64,000 nucleotides of DNA from the NCBI RefSeq assembly GCF_902167635.1, contig NZ_CABHMS010000004.1, positions 620,001 through 684,000 on the forward strand, written 5' to 3'. Each line of letters begins with the position of its first letter. Within the stretch, counting starts at the first letter, position 1. Source of the stretch: Chitinophaga vietnamensis. Its GTDB lineage: Bacteria; Bacteroidota; Bacteroidia; Chitinophagales; Chitinophagaceae. The translations under genes were made by a program, and so were the position numbers. Of this stretch, positions 51,754-59,403 are shown piece after piece. Under the pieces are notes generated by a model. The model made no database searches. It saw nothing but the letters and a program-made list of their open reading frames with translations, and had not been told where the DNA came from.

Positions 51754-52605
51754 ATGCTTAAACTGATAGAATGCCCGCGCGACGCCATGCAGGGATGGCA
51801 CAGGATGATCAGCACAGATGAGAAAGTGGCGTACCTGAATGCTTTGCTGAAAGTAGGATTTGACACACTGGATTGTGGCAGCTTTGTATCGCCCAAAGCG
51901 ATACCGCAGATGGCCGATACCAAAGAGGTATTGCCACGGCTCGATCTCTCCGGCTCCAAAAGCAAGCTGCTGGCCATTGTAGCCAATGTGCGCGGCGCAG
52001 AGGAAGCGATCGTGTTCGATGAGATACGCTACCTCGGATTCCCTTTTTCTGTATCAGAAACATTTCAGCTGCGCAATACCAACAAAACCATCAACGAATC
52101 GCTGGAGCAGGTGCACACCATGCAGGAGCTTTGTATCAAAAGCGGGAAGGAGCTGGTAGTCTATATTTCCATGGGCTTCGGCAATCCTTATGGCGATCCA
52201 TACAGCCCGGAGATCGTATTGAAATGGGTAGATGAACTGGTGAAGATGGAGATCGGCATTATCTCCCTCGCTGATACAGTAGGCGTTGCCGATCCGGAAA
52301 ATATCTCCAGTCTCTTCCAACACCTGATACCAGCCTACCCTGCCACGGAAATAGGCGCTCACTTTCATGCGGCGCCCTATAACTGGGAAGAAAAAGTGCG
52401 GGCCGCCTGGGACCATGGCTGCCGCCGCTTCGATAGCGCCATCAAAGGTATCGGCGGATGCCCCATGGCCAAAGATGAACTGGTAGGTAACCTCGCCACC
52501 GAAAACCTGATCGCCTTCTGTGAAGCGCAACAGACGCCGGTTACGCTGGACAGGAAAGCGCTCATCGCTGCACAGGCGCTGGCAGACCTTGTTTTTAAAG
52601 ATTAA
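51754..52605 (+). CDS. Hydroxymethylglutaryl-CoA lyase (HMGL-like)
   Basis: 283 residues, normal for HMG-CoA lyase. TIM barrel with ECPRDAMQGW (metal Asp), LDCGSFVSPKAIPQMADT, SLADTVGVADPENISSLFQH, AHFHAAPYN (metal histidines; 'HFH' kept but the usual DTYG altered to AAPYN), and the signature loop FDSAIKGIGGCPMAKDELVG NLATE with the active-site Cys. Would cleave HMG-CoA to acetyl-CoA and acetoacetate in leucine/ketone metabolism. The altered H-F-H neighbourhood leaves room for another HMGL-type lyase. Confidence 0.87.
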   Translation: MLKLIECPRDAMQGWHRMISTDEKVAYLNALLKVGFDTLDCGSFVSPKAIPQMADTKEVLPRLDLSGSKSKLLAIVANVRGAEEAIVFDEIRYLGFPFSVSETFQLRNTNKTINESLEQVHTMQELCIKSGKELVVYISMGFGNPYGDPYSPEIVLKWVDELVKMEIGIISLADTVGVADPENISSLFQHLIPAYPATEIGAHFHAAPYNWEEKVRAAWDHGCRRFDSAIKGIGGCPMAKDELVGNLATENLIAFCEAQQTPVTLDRKALIAAQALADLVFKD

Positions 52606-52614
52606 CATCAACTC

Positions 52615-53589
52615 ATGCAATTTCATCTGAGCTTCCCGGTGGAACCACTGGAACCCGCCATACAATACAGCGATGAGCTGCTGCTGATGGGCTCCTGCTT
52701 TGCCGAAGAGATCGGCGAAAAACTATTGGAACACCGCTTTAATGTCAGTATCAACCCGCATGGCATCCTCTTCAACCCGCTCAGCATCACCAAAGCGATC
52801 CATACCTACCTTGACGGTAAAGTATATACGAAAAACGACCTCTTTCATCATAACGATGCCTGGCACAGCTGGGACCATCACAGCCGCTTCTCGGCAGAAA
52901 CGCCGGAAGCCGCGCTGGAAGCCATTAACAGCGAACAGGCGCGCGCAGCTGTTACTTTGGAAAAGGCCGACTGGCTCGTGCTCACCCTCGGCTCCGCACA
53001 TGCTTATTTCCTGAAAGAGAACAATACCATCGCCGGCAATTGCCACAAAGTGCCCGCAGCCACTTTCTACAAACGGCTGCTATCTGCTGAAGAGATCATC
53101 ACCGCGCTGGATAATATGATGCACCGTCTCTTCTTCCGTAACCATAAAATTAATATACTCTTCACCGTTAGTCCGGTGCGCTATATCCGCGATGGCCTCG
53201 TGGAAAATAATCTCAGCAAAGCGATCCTGCTACAGGCCGTGCATCACCTGGTCAATAAGTTCGACCGGCTGTTCTATTTCCCGGCATATGAGCTGGTGAT
53301 AGACGACCTGCGTGATTACCGCTTTTATAAAGCAGATATGGTACACCCCAATGAACTGGCGGTGAACTATGTATGGGAACAGGTGGTGAAAAGCTGCATC
53401 CATCCGGGCAGTCAGCCATTGTTGCACAGCATTGCAGACATCAACCGGGCGGCACAGCACCGCCCCTTCAACGCCGGCAGCCAGCAGCATCAACAGTTTT
53501 TACATACCTATGCCGCCAAGGTAAAGCAGCTGATGAAGGAACATCCGCAACTGCCGCTGCAATCGCTGCTGGCGCATTTCGAGCACTGA
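52615..53589 (+). CDS. GSCFA domain-containing protein
   Basis: 324 residues. The name-giving motif appears as ELLLMGSCFAEEIGEKLLEH (about 21-40), followed by FNVSINPHGILFNPLSI and a DMVHPNELAVNYVWEQVV block with Asp/His that resembles the SGNH-hydrolase catalytic region. Family common in Bacteroidota, function unsettled, probably an esterase-like enzyme. No signal peptide. Nine nt after the lyase gene; converges on the MFS gene. Confidence 0.9.
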   Translation: MQFHLSFPVEPLEPAIQYSDELLLMGSCFAEEIGEKLLEHRFNVSINPHGILFNPLSITKAIHTYLDGKVYTKNDLFHHNDAWHSWDHHSRFSAETPEAALEAINSEQARAAVTLEKADWLVLTLGSAHAYFLKENNTIAGNCHKVPAATFYKRLLSAEEIITALDNMMHRLFFRNHKINILFTVSPVRYIRDGLVENNLSKAILLQAVHHLVNKFDRLFYFPAYELVIDDLRDYRFYKADMVHPNELAVNYVWEQVVKSCIHPGSQPLLHSIADINRAAQHRPFNAGSQQHQQFLHTYAAKVKQLMKEHPQLPLQSLLAHFEH

Positions 53590-53591
53590 GC

Positions 53592-55052
53592 TTACAGCGG
53601 TATCCCTCTTTTGTCTTTGATGTATACGGCGCCGATCACGAAGCAGATCAATGCAATGGCGATGGGATAGATCAATCCTGCCAGGTGATGATGCGTTTCC
53701 GTTACCAGCAGGGTAGAGATGGTAGGGAGCAGTCCGCCGAATACGCCATTACCGATATGATACGGCAATGACATAGACGTATAACGGATGCGCGTGGGGA
53801 ACAGCTCCACCAGGAAAGCCGCTATGGGTGCATATACCATCGTTACGAACAATACCTGTATGAATACGAGTACAATCAGCCAGATCACATTCGTGGTGCT
53901 CACGGTGATCTCTTTCTTACCCTCTTTTTCTTTCAGGATGGTGCCGTCGCTGTAGCTGTGTACGCGGGTGGTTTGCGCTACGAGCTTGCCGGAGGCGTCT
54001 TTGGCGTAATCGCTTTCTATTTTGAACAATTCTTTGGATTCCTGTTTCAGTTGCAGGTTGCCTACATTGTCCATCGCGCGGTAGATGGGGAAATACGCGA
54101 TGGCGGCCAGCAGCATGCCTGCCAGCATGATCTTTTTACGGCCTATCCTGTCGGAGAGCCCGCCGAAATAGATAAAGAACGGTGTGCCCGCCAGCAATGC
54201 CACGGCGATGATGATGTTCGACTGCACAAACTCGATGTTCATGGTTTTTTGCAGGAAGGAGAGCGCATAGAACTGGCCGGTATACCATACCACGCCCTGG
54301 CCCATGGCTGCGCCGAAGAGCGCTAATAATACCAGGCGCAGGTTTTCTTTTTTACCAAAACTTTCCTTGATGGGATTAGCGGAGGTTTTGCCTTCCAGTT
54401 TCATTTGCGCAAACAGCGGCGATTCGTTTAGCCGTGTACGTATGTAGTACGACATGGCCACCAGCACTACCGACAAGAGGAAGGGGATACGCCAGCCCCA
54501 GTTGTTGAAATCTTTTGGCGTCATGGTGCTGCGGGTGATAAGGATCACGGCCAGCGATACGAACAGGCCCAGTGTGGCGGTGGTTTGGATAAAGCTGGTG
54601 TAGTACCCGCGGCGGTCGTTGGGCGAATGTTCCGCCACATAAGTAGCGGCGCCGCCATATTCGCCACCCAGTGCAAGACCTTGCAGCAGCCGGAGGAGGA
54701 GCACCAGCATAGGCGCCAGCGAACCAATGGTTTGATAGCTGGGGATCAGGCCTATGGCGAAGGTGGAGCCGCCCATGATCAGGAGCGTGAGCAGGAAGGT
54801 GTATTTGCGGCCTACGAGATCGCCGAGCCTTCCGAACACCAGGGCGCCGAAAGGCCGCACAATGAAGCCCACAGCAAAAGTGGCCAGGGTAGCGATATAC
54901 GCCAGATCAGGATTGCTGGGCGGAAAGAATTTTTCAGAGATAATGGCAGATAAACTTCCGAAAATGTAGAAGTCGTACCACTCGATCATAGTGCCGGCTG
55001 ACGATGCCAATATCACCTGCCAGATATTTTGTTGAGCATTAAGTTGTTTCAT
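53592..55052 (-). CDS. MFS transporter, metabolite:H+ symporter (MHS/ProP-like) with a long inserted loop
   Basis: 486 residues, twelve helices. Family marks: SSAGTMIEWYDFYIFGSLSA, RPFGALVFGRLGDLVGRKYT, LLRLLQGLALGGEYGGAATY, SDRIGRKKIMLAGMLLAAIA. After the GRKK loop and one helix there is an unusual polar insertion of about 65 residues (AMDNVGNLQLKQESKELFKI ... KEKEGKKEITVST), predicted extracytoplasmic. Substrate unknown (family members take osmolytes, citrate, shikimate or alpha-ketoglutarate). Converges with the GSCFA gene. Confidence 0.9.
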   Translation of the reverse strand: MKQLNAQQNIWQVILASSAGTMIEWYDFYIFGSLSAIISEKFFPPSNPDLAYIATLATFAVGFIVRPFGALVFGRLGDLVGRKYTFLLTLLIMGGSTFAIGLIPSYQTIGSLAPMLVLLLRLLQGLALGGEYGGAATYVAEHSPNDRRGYYTSFIQTTATLGLFVSLAVILITRSTMTPKDFNNWGWRIPFLLSVVLVAMSYYIRTRLNESPLFAQMKLEGKTSANPIKESFGKKENLRLVLLALFGAAMGQGVVWYTGQFYALSFLQKTMNIEFVQSNIIIAVALLAGTPFFIYFGGLSDRIGRKKIMLAGMLLAAIAYFPIYRAMDNVGNLQLKQESKELFKIESDYAKDASGKLVAQTTRVHSYSDGTILKEKEGKKEITVSTTNVIWLIVLVFIQVLFVTMVYAPIAAFLVELFPTRIRYTSMSLPYHIGNGVFGGLLPTISTLLVTETHHHLAGLIYPIAIALICFVIGAVYIKDKRGIPL

Positions 55053-55077
55053 AGTGCCCTTAAGATATAAAAAATTA

Positions 55078-55253
55078 TGGCTCAGGATTGAATGATTGAA
55101 AGGATTACCAGGATTTTTTTACCAGGATTAATAAGGATTAAGAAAGGATTCGCGAAGATCTACCCGAAAATCTCCTTTAATCTTTAAAAATCCTGATGAA
55201 AAAATCCTGTTAATCCTTTCAATCATTCAATCCTGAGCCAGACAACCTTCGCT
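55078..55253. repeat. Palindromic intergenic repeat, family A, between divergent genes
   Basis: Left arm GGCTCAGGATTGAATGATTG, AAAGGATTACCAGGATTTTT; right arm the complement (AATCCTTTCAATCATTCAAT, CCTGAGCCAGACAACCTTCG), centre CGCGAAGATC. Unlike the other A copies it lies between two divergent starts, so here it cannot be only a terminator. Confidence 0.88.
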
Positions 55254-55260
55254 CCAAGCC

Positions 55261-55288
55261 GTAATTCTTAATTCGTAATTCATAATTC
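55261..55288. repeat. Four tandem 7-mers (NTAATTC)
   Basis: GTAATTC, TTAATTC, GTAATTC, ATAATTC in exact 7-bp register, just upstream of the patatin gene; TATCTTTA at 55302-55309 may be its -7 box, 6 nt before the ATG. Confidence 0.6.
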
Positions 55289-55315
55289 GACCAATGCTCC
55301 TTATCTTTAATACAA

Positions 55316-57580
55316 ATGAATCGTGGACAGTTATATCGCATCATCAGGGTGGCATGTTTCTTTGGCCTGTTATTGCTCGGGATAAACGGACAAGCCCAGG
55401 ACAGCGGCGCAAAGCGCCCGAAGATCGGGCTTACGCTCAGCGGCGGCGGCGCGCGCGGACTCGCACATATCGGTATACTGGAAGCGATCGACAGCGCAGG
55501 CCTCAAAATAGATTATCTCACCGGCACCAGCATGGGCAGCATTGTGGGCGCCCTGTATGCGATGGGCTACTCCGGCGACTCCATTGAGGTGCTGGCCCGC
55601 AAACTCAACTGGAACAGCCTTTTCAGCAATCAGCCCGATCTTACCGAAATTTCATACGAAGAAAAAAATGAGTATAACAAATATATTATCGAGATACCGT
55701 TTGAATATGGCAAGCCCAAACTGGCTTCCGGCGTGATCTCCGGCGAGGCGCTGTGGCTCGAGTTAGCCAAATTGTGCTGGCCCGTGAAAGATGAAAAGAA
55801 TTTCTCGAAGTTCAATATCCCTTTTAAATGCGTCGCTACGGACGTAGCCACCGGCGAGATCGTGACGCTCGACAGCGGCGAGGTGGTGACCAGTATCCGC
55901 GCCAGCATGGCCATCCCCTCGATATTCACCGCAGTGAAGATCGGTAACCGCAAGCTGGTGGATGGCGGCGTAGTACGCAATTTTCCTGTGATCACCGCTA
56001 AAGAAATGGGCGCCGATATCGTTATCGGCTCCAATGTGAGCGGCGGCCTTCGCAAAGCCGATCAGTTGCTCACACCCTTCGATATCCTTTACCAGCTGGG
56101 GTTCTATAAAGATGCCGCCGATTTCAAGGAGGCCCGCAAACAATGCGATATCTATGTATCTATCAACAAATATCTTGAAAACTATTCCGCTGCCAGCTTT
56201 GGCAGCGTGGACTCCATCATCGAAGCTGGCCGGCGCCGCGGCCGGGAAATGTACCCGGTATTCAAGCACCTGGCGGATTCGCTGAATGCGATCCATGCAT
56301 CTGCGCCCTTTGTGGCCGACCGGCTGCCCTTTGCCACGGATATTGAATTGAGCAGCATTCATGTGACAGGCCTCATACACTCCGACGAGAAATTTTTCCT
56401 GCAACGATTGCGCCTGCGCCCGGGCGGCTGCTATACGCCGCTACAGCTGCGCGATGCGGTGAGAAATGTTTTCGGCACCCGCTTCTATAAACTCATCACC
56501 TACAACCTCACACCAGAAGGATATGGCAAAAGCCGCATGGATATTACGGTAGAAGAGAACCCGCTCACTTATGTGAAGTTCGCGATCAACTATAATACCT
56601 TTACCAATGCGAGCGCCATCCTCAATATCACGCAACGGAATTTTATCATCCCCAATTCCCGTTCCTTCGTGAGCGTAGCGATCAGCGAAAACCCGCGCCT
56701 GCAGGCCGAATACTTCAAATACCTCGGGCGTAACCGGAACTTCGGCTTCGGCTTGAGCACCTATTACGAAAATAATGGCCTCACTTTTTATGACGACGCT
56801 TTCAACAAAATGCAACAATACCGCAACAAGTATTTTAATGTGGATATGAGCATGCAATACACCATGGGCAGCACCATGTCTATGGGCGCGGGCACCCGTT
56901 GGGAGTATATTAAATACAAGCCGCAGTTCTCTCCTTACATTGAGCTGAAAGGCAGCACCAATCAGCTGAATACGTATATCTATTTTGGCGTCAATTCCCT
57001 CGACCGGAAAATATATCCTACACATGGTATGTGGCTGAATTTCGAAACAGGATATGTTTATAATCAGCACTCGGGCATCAAAGTGAATAAGGGCGGCGTT
57101 CCGGTGGACCTGGACAGTTTAGGCGTGAAGTTCAACAACTATCAACGGGCCTTGCTGAAGATGAAATACTACATTCCTTTCAGCCGCAAAAGCGCGCTGG
57201 AACTGGATGGTACGGGAGCGATAAACCTGGGCTATAACCAGAGCGGCATCAACGGATTTATTGTGGGCGGGATGTCGGATGTGATGCACAACCAGGTGCA
57301 GTTTGTGGGATTGTATGAGGGAGAGGTGATCACCTCCAGCATAGCGGCGGCGCAGGTGGCCTGGCAATGGGAGGTATGGAGAAATCTTTTTGCTATGCCG
57401 CGCGTAGGCGTTGCCCTATATGATTTCAACGGCAATACCAGCAGCAATTACAAATATCTCAGTGGCTATGGCATCGGAGCCGGCTACAGCACCCGTTTGG
57501 GGCCGGTGGAAGCCACGATGATGTACAGCGACCAGTCCGGCCAGTTGAAATTTTATGTGAATATGGGCTTCAACTTCTAG
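55316..57580 (+). CDS. Patatin-like phospholipase fused to an outer-membrane barrel (PlpD-like)
   Basis: 754 residues. Signal peptide 1-28, patatin domain about 36-300 with oxyanion loop LSGGGARGLAHIGILEA, nucleophile Ser72 in GTSMG and dyad Asp216 in LVDGGVVRNFP. A POTRA-like segment (about 340-410, SIHVTGLIHSDEKFFLQRLR) leads into a C-terminal Omp85-like barrel ending QLKFYVNMGFNF with terminal Phe. Architecture matches type Vd autotransporters such as PlpD, predicting surface-exposed phospholipase A activity. Its stop overlaps the convergent miaE stop. Confidence 0.92.
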   Translation: MNRGQLYRIIRVACFFGLLLLGINGQAQDSGAKRPKIGLTLSGGGARGLAHIGILEAIDSAGLKIDYLTGTSMGSIVGALYAMGYSGDSIEVLARKLNWNSLFSNQPDLTEISYEEKNEYNKYIIEIPFEYGKPKLASGVISGEALWLELAKLCWPVKDEKNFSKFNIPFKCVATDVATGEIVTLDSGEVVTSIRASMAIPSIFTAVKIGNRKLVDGGVVRNFPVITAKEMGADIVIGSNVSGGLRKADQLLTPFDILYQLGFYKDAADFKEARKQCDIYVSINKYLENYSAASFGSVDSIIEAGRRRGREMYPVFKHLADSLNAIHASAPFVADRLPFATDIELSSIHVTGLIHSDEKFFLQRLRLRPGGCYTPLQLRDAVRNVFGTRFYKLITYNLTPEGYGKSRMDITVEENPLTYVKFAINYNTFTNASAILNITQRNFIIPNSRSFVSVAISENPRLQAEYFKYLGRNRNFGFGLSTYYENNGLTFYDDAFNKMQQYRNKYFNVDMSMQYTMGSTMSMGAGTRWEYIKYKPQFSPYIELKGSTNQLNTYIYFGVNSLDRKIYPTHGMWLNFETGYVYNQHSGIKVNKGGVPVDLDSLGVKFNNYQRALLKMKYYIPFSRKSALELDGTGAINLGYNQSGINGFIVGGMSDVMHNQVQFVGLYEGEVITSSIAAAQVAWQWEVWRNLFAMPRVGVALYDFNGNTSSNYKYLSGYGIGAGYSTRLGPVEATMMYSDQSGQLKFYVNMGFNF

Positions 57581-58173
57581 TGCATACGATCGCCCCGCAC
57601 TTCAATATTTTTTAGTATTTCCGCTTCCATGCGCAGCCATTCCTGCCAGCGGTCCTTTACTTTTTCTTCCGGAAAATATTCATTGGCAAGATCGATGAAG
57701 AGGCGGTAGTGGCCCGCTTCGGAGATCATGAACTTGCGGTAGAACTCGCGCAGGTATTCATCTTTCAGTCCTTCGCTGAGAAGGCGGAAGCGTTCGCAGC
57801 TGCGCGCTTCGATGAGTGCGAAGATGAGCAGGGCATCGAGGAGAGCGTCTTCTTTCGTACCGCCTTTTACGCGGTGTTCCATGAGTGCGTTGACGTAGTC
57901 GTCTTTACGCTGCTTGCCCAGCGGGAGGCCCCGCTTTTTCATTTCGGCGAGCACCTGCCGGAAATGTCCCCATTCTTCGGTAACGATGGGCGCCAGTTCC
58001 TGTACGAGCCGCTCCCTGTCTGGATTGCGCTGTATCAGCGAGATGGCGGACGATGCCGCCTTCTGCTCACAATAAGCGTGGTCTGTCAGGATATCCTGCA
58101 GGGAGATCGCCGCAAGGTTCACCCAGCGCGGATCGGTGGGGAGCTTCAGGCCTAATATGGAAACTTTACTCAT
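57577..58173 (-). CDS. miaE: tRNA-(ms2io6A37) hydroxylase-like diiron protein (MiaE)
   Basis: 198 residues from ATG 58173; the longer frame has a non-conserved leader. Ferritin-like diiron helices: HAYCEQKAASSAISLI, VTEEWGHFRQVLAEM (ExxH), LIEARSCERFRLLSE, SEAGHYRLFIDLAN (ExxH). In Salmonella, MiaE hydroxylates the isopentenyl group of ms2i6A at tRNA position 37. Length and motifs fit. Tail overlaps the patatin gene by 4 nt (convergent stops). Confidence 0.9.
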   Translation of the reverse strand: MSKVSILGLKLPTDPRWVNLAAISLQDILTDHAYCEQKAASSAISLIQRNPDRERLVQELAPIVTEEWGHFRQVLAEMKKRGLPLGKQRKDDYVNALMEHRVKGGTKEDALLDALLIFALIEARSCERFRLLSEGLKDEYLREFYRKFMISEAGHYRLFIDLANEYFPEEKVKDRWQEWLRMEAEILKNIEVRGDRMH

Positions 58174-58244
58174 GGTCGCTCTTTGACTTGTTGCGCGAAG
58201 ATACGCGCGAATGCTGTAATTTGCTAGAAGCAAGATGATTGTTT

Positions 58245-59345
58245 ATGGAAGACTTTTTATTACAGCCACTCGCGCAACGGCGTGAGCAGCATGCTTTCCG
58301 TACGTTGCGGCTGCCGGGGCAGCTGGTGGATTTCTGTTCCAATGATTACCTCGGGCTGGCGCGCAGCGCGGCGATGCAGGAGGCGGTGCATACGCTGTTG
58401 CAGGAGCGGCCGTATATGCATGGCAGTACGGGATCGCGTTTGTTGGCAGGTAATTACGCATGGATAGAAGAAGTAGAAAAAGACCTGGCCGCATTTCATG
58501 ATGCAGCGGCCGGGCTGATCTTCAATTCTGGCTATGATGCCAACCTGGGGCTGTTTTCAAGCGTTCCGCAAAGGGGCGATACTGTGATCTATGATCAGCT
58601 GATCCATGCTTCTATCAGAGATGGTATCCGTTTATCGCAGGGGCAGTCGTTTTCATTTATGCATAATGACCTGGCTGACCTGGAGAAAAAGATCGGCCGT
58701 GCTACGGGAAATATTTTCGTGGCGGTGGAATCGGTGTATTCGATGGATGGCGATATGGCGCCGCTGGCGGCCATCGCGGCTTTATGCCAGCGCAGCGGCA
58801 CGCACCTGATCGTTGATGAAGCGCATGCCACGGGCATAGCAGGCGAGCGGGGAGAAGGCCTCGTGCAGGCGCTGGGCTTGCAGGCGCAATGCTTTGCGCG
58901 CGTGCATACCTTTGGCAAGGCAGTGGGCTGTCATGGTGCGGTGGTATTGGGTTCCGCCGTATTGCGGGATTATCTCATCAACTTCGCCCGTTCCTTTATT
59001 TATACCACGGCTTTGCCGGCAACGGCAATCGCCGCTATAGTGGCGGGTTACAGCCTGTTTCCGTACATGCGTCAACAGCGGGCGCATTTGCAATCGCTGA
59101 TCAAACAATTCAGGGCAGGCGTACAGCATCGTGAAACGATACTGAGTGATACACCGATACAGGTGGTGCTCACGCGGGGCAATGAACATACGCGCAATAC
59201 CGCTACGGCCTTGCAGGCGGCGGGGCTGGATGTGCGCGCCATCCTGCATCCTACGGTGCCGAAAGGAGAGGAGCGCCTGCGTATTGTGTTGCATAGCTTC
59301 AATACTGAAGCGGAGCTGACGAAGTTGGTAAATGTATTGGCATAA
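58245..59345 (+). CDS. bioF: Alpha-oxoamine synthase: 8-amino-7-oxononanoate synthase-like (BioF)
   Basis: 366 residues from ATG 58245 (a TTG two codons earlier is possible). Sequence shows VDFCSNDYLGLARS, HGSTGSRLLAGNYAWIEEVE, FNSGYDANLGLFSSVPQRGD, DEAHATGIAGERG (PLP Asp) and the Schiff-base lysine in VHTFGKAVGCHGAVV. Closest in look to BioF, which condenses pimeloyl-ACP with alanine; other members (KBL, SPT) are less likely from length and the start. No other bio gene is in the window, so the biotin role is inferred. Confidence 0.85.
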   Translation: MEDFLLQPLAQRREQHAFRTLRLPGQLVDFCSNDYLGLARSAAMQEAVHTLLQERPYMHGSTGSRLLAGNYAWIEEVEKDLAAFHDAAAGLIFNSGYDANLGLFSSVPQRGDTVIYDQLIHASIRDGIRLSQGQSFSFMHNDLADLEKKIGRATGNIFVAVESVYSMDGDMAPLAAIAALCQRSGTHLIVDEAHATGIAGERGEGLVQALGLQAQCFARVHTFGKAVGCHGAVVLGSAVLRDYLINFARSFIYTTALPATAIAAIVAGYSLFPYMRQQRAHLQSLIKQFRAGVQHRETILSDTPIQVVLTRGNEHTRNTATALQAAGLDVRAILHPTVPKGEERLRIVLHSFNTEAELTKLVNVLA

Positions 59346-59353
59346 GTGGCGAT

Positions 59354-59388
59354 TATATCTCAGAAATTACTTATTTTACTGAGATATA
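59354..59388. promoter_or_regulatory. Inverted repeat TATATCTCAG / CTGAGATATA upstream of the acylase gene
   Basis: Perfect 10-nt arms at 59354-59363 and 59379-59388 with a 15-nt AT-rich spacer, 15 nt before the acylase ATG. Possible operator or mRNA hairpin; lies 8 nt after the bioF stop. Confidence 0.5.
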
Positions 59389-59403
59389 TACCCTGATAAA
59401 ATT

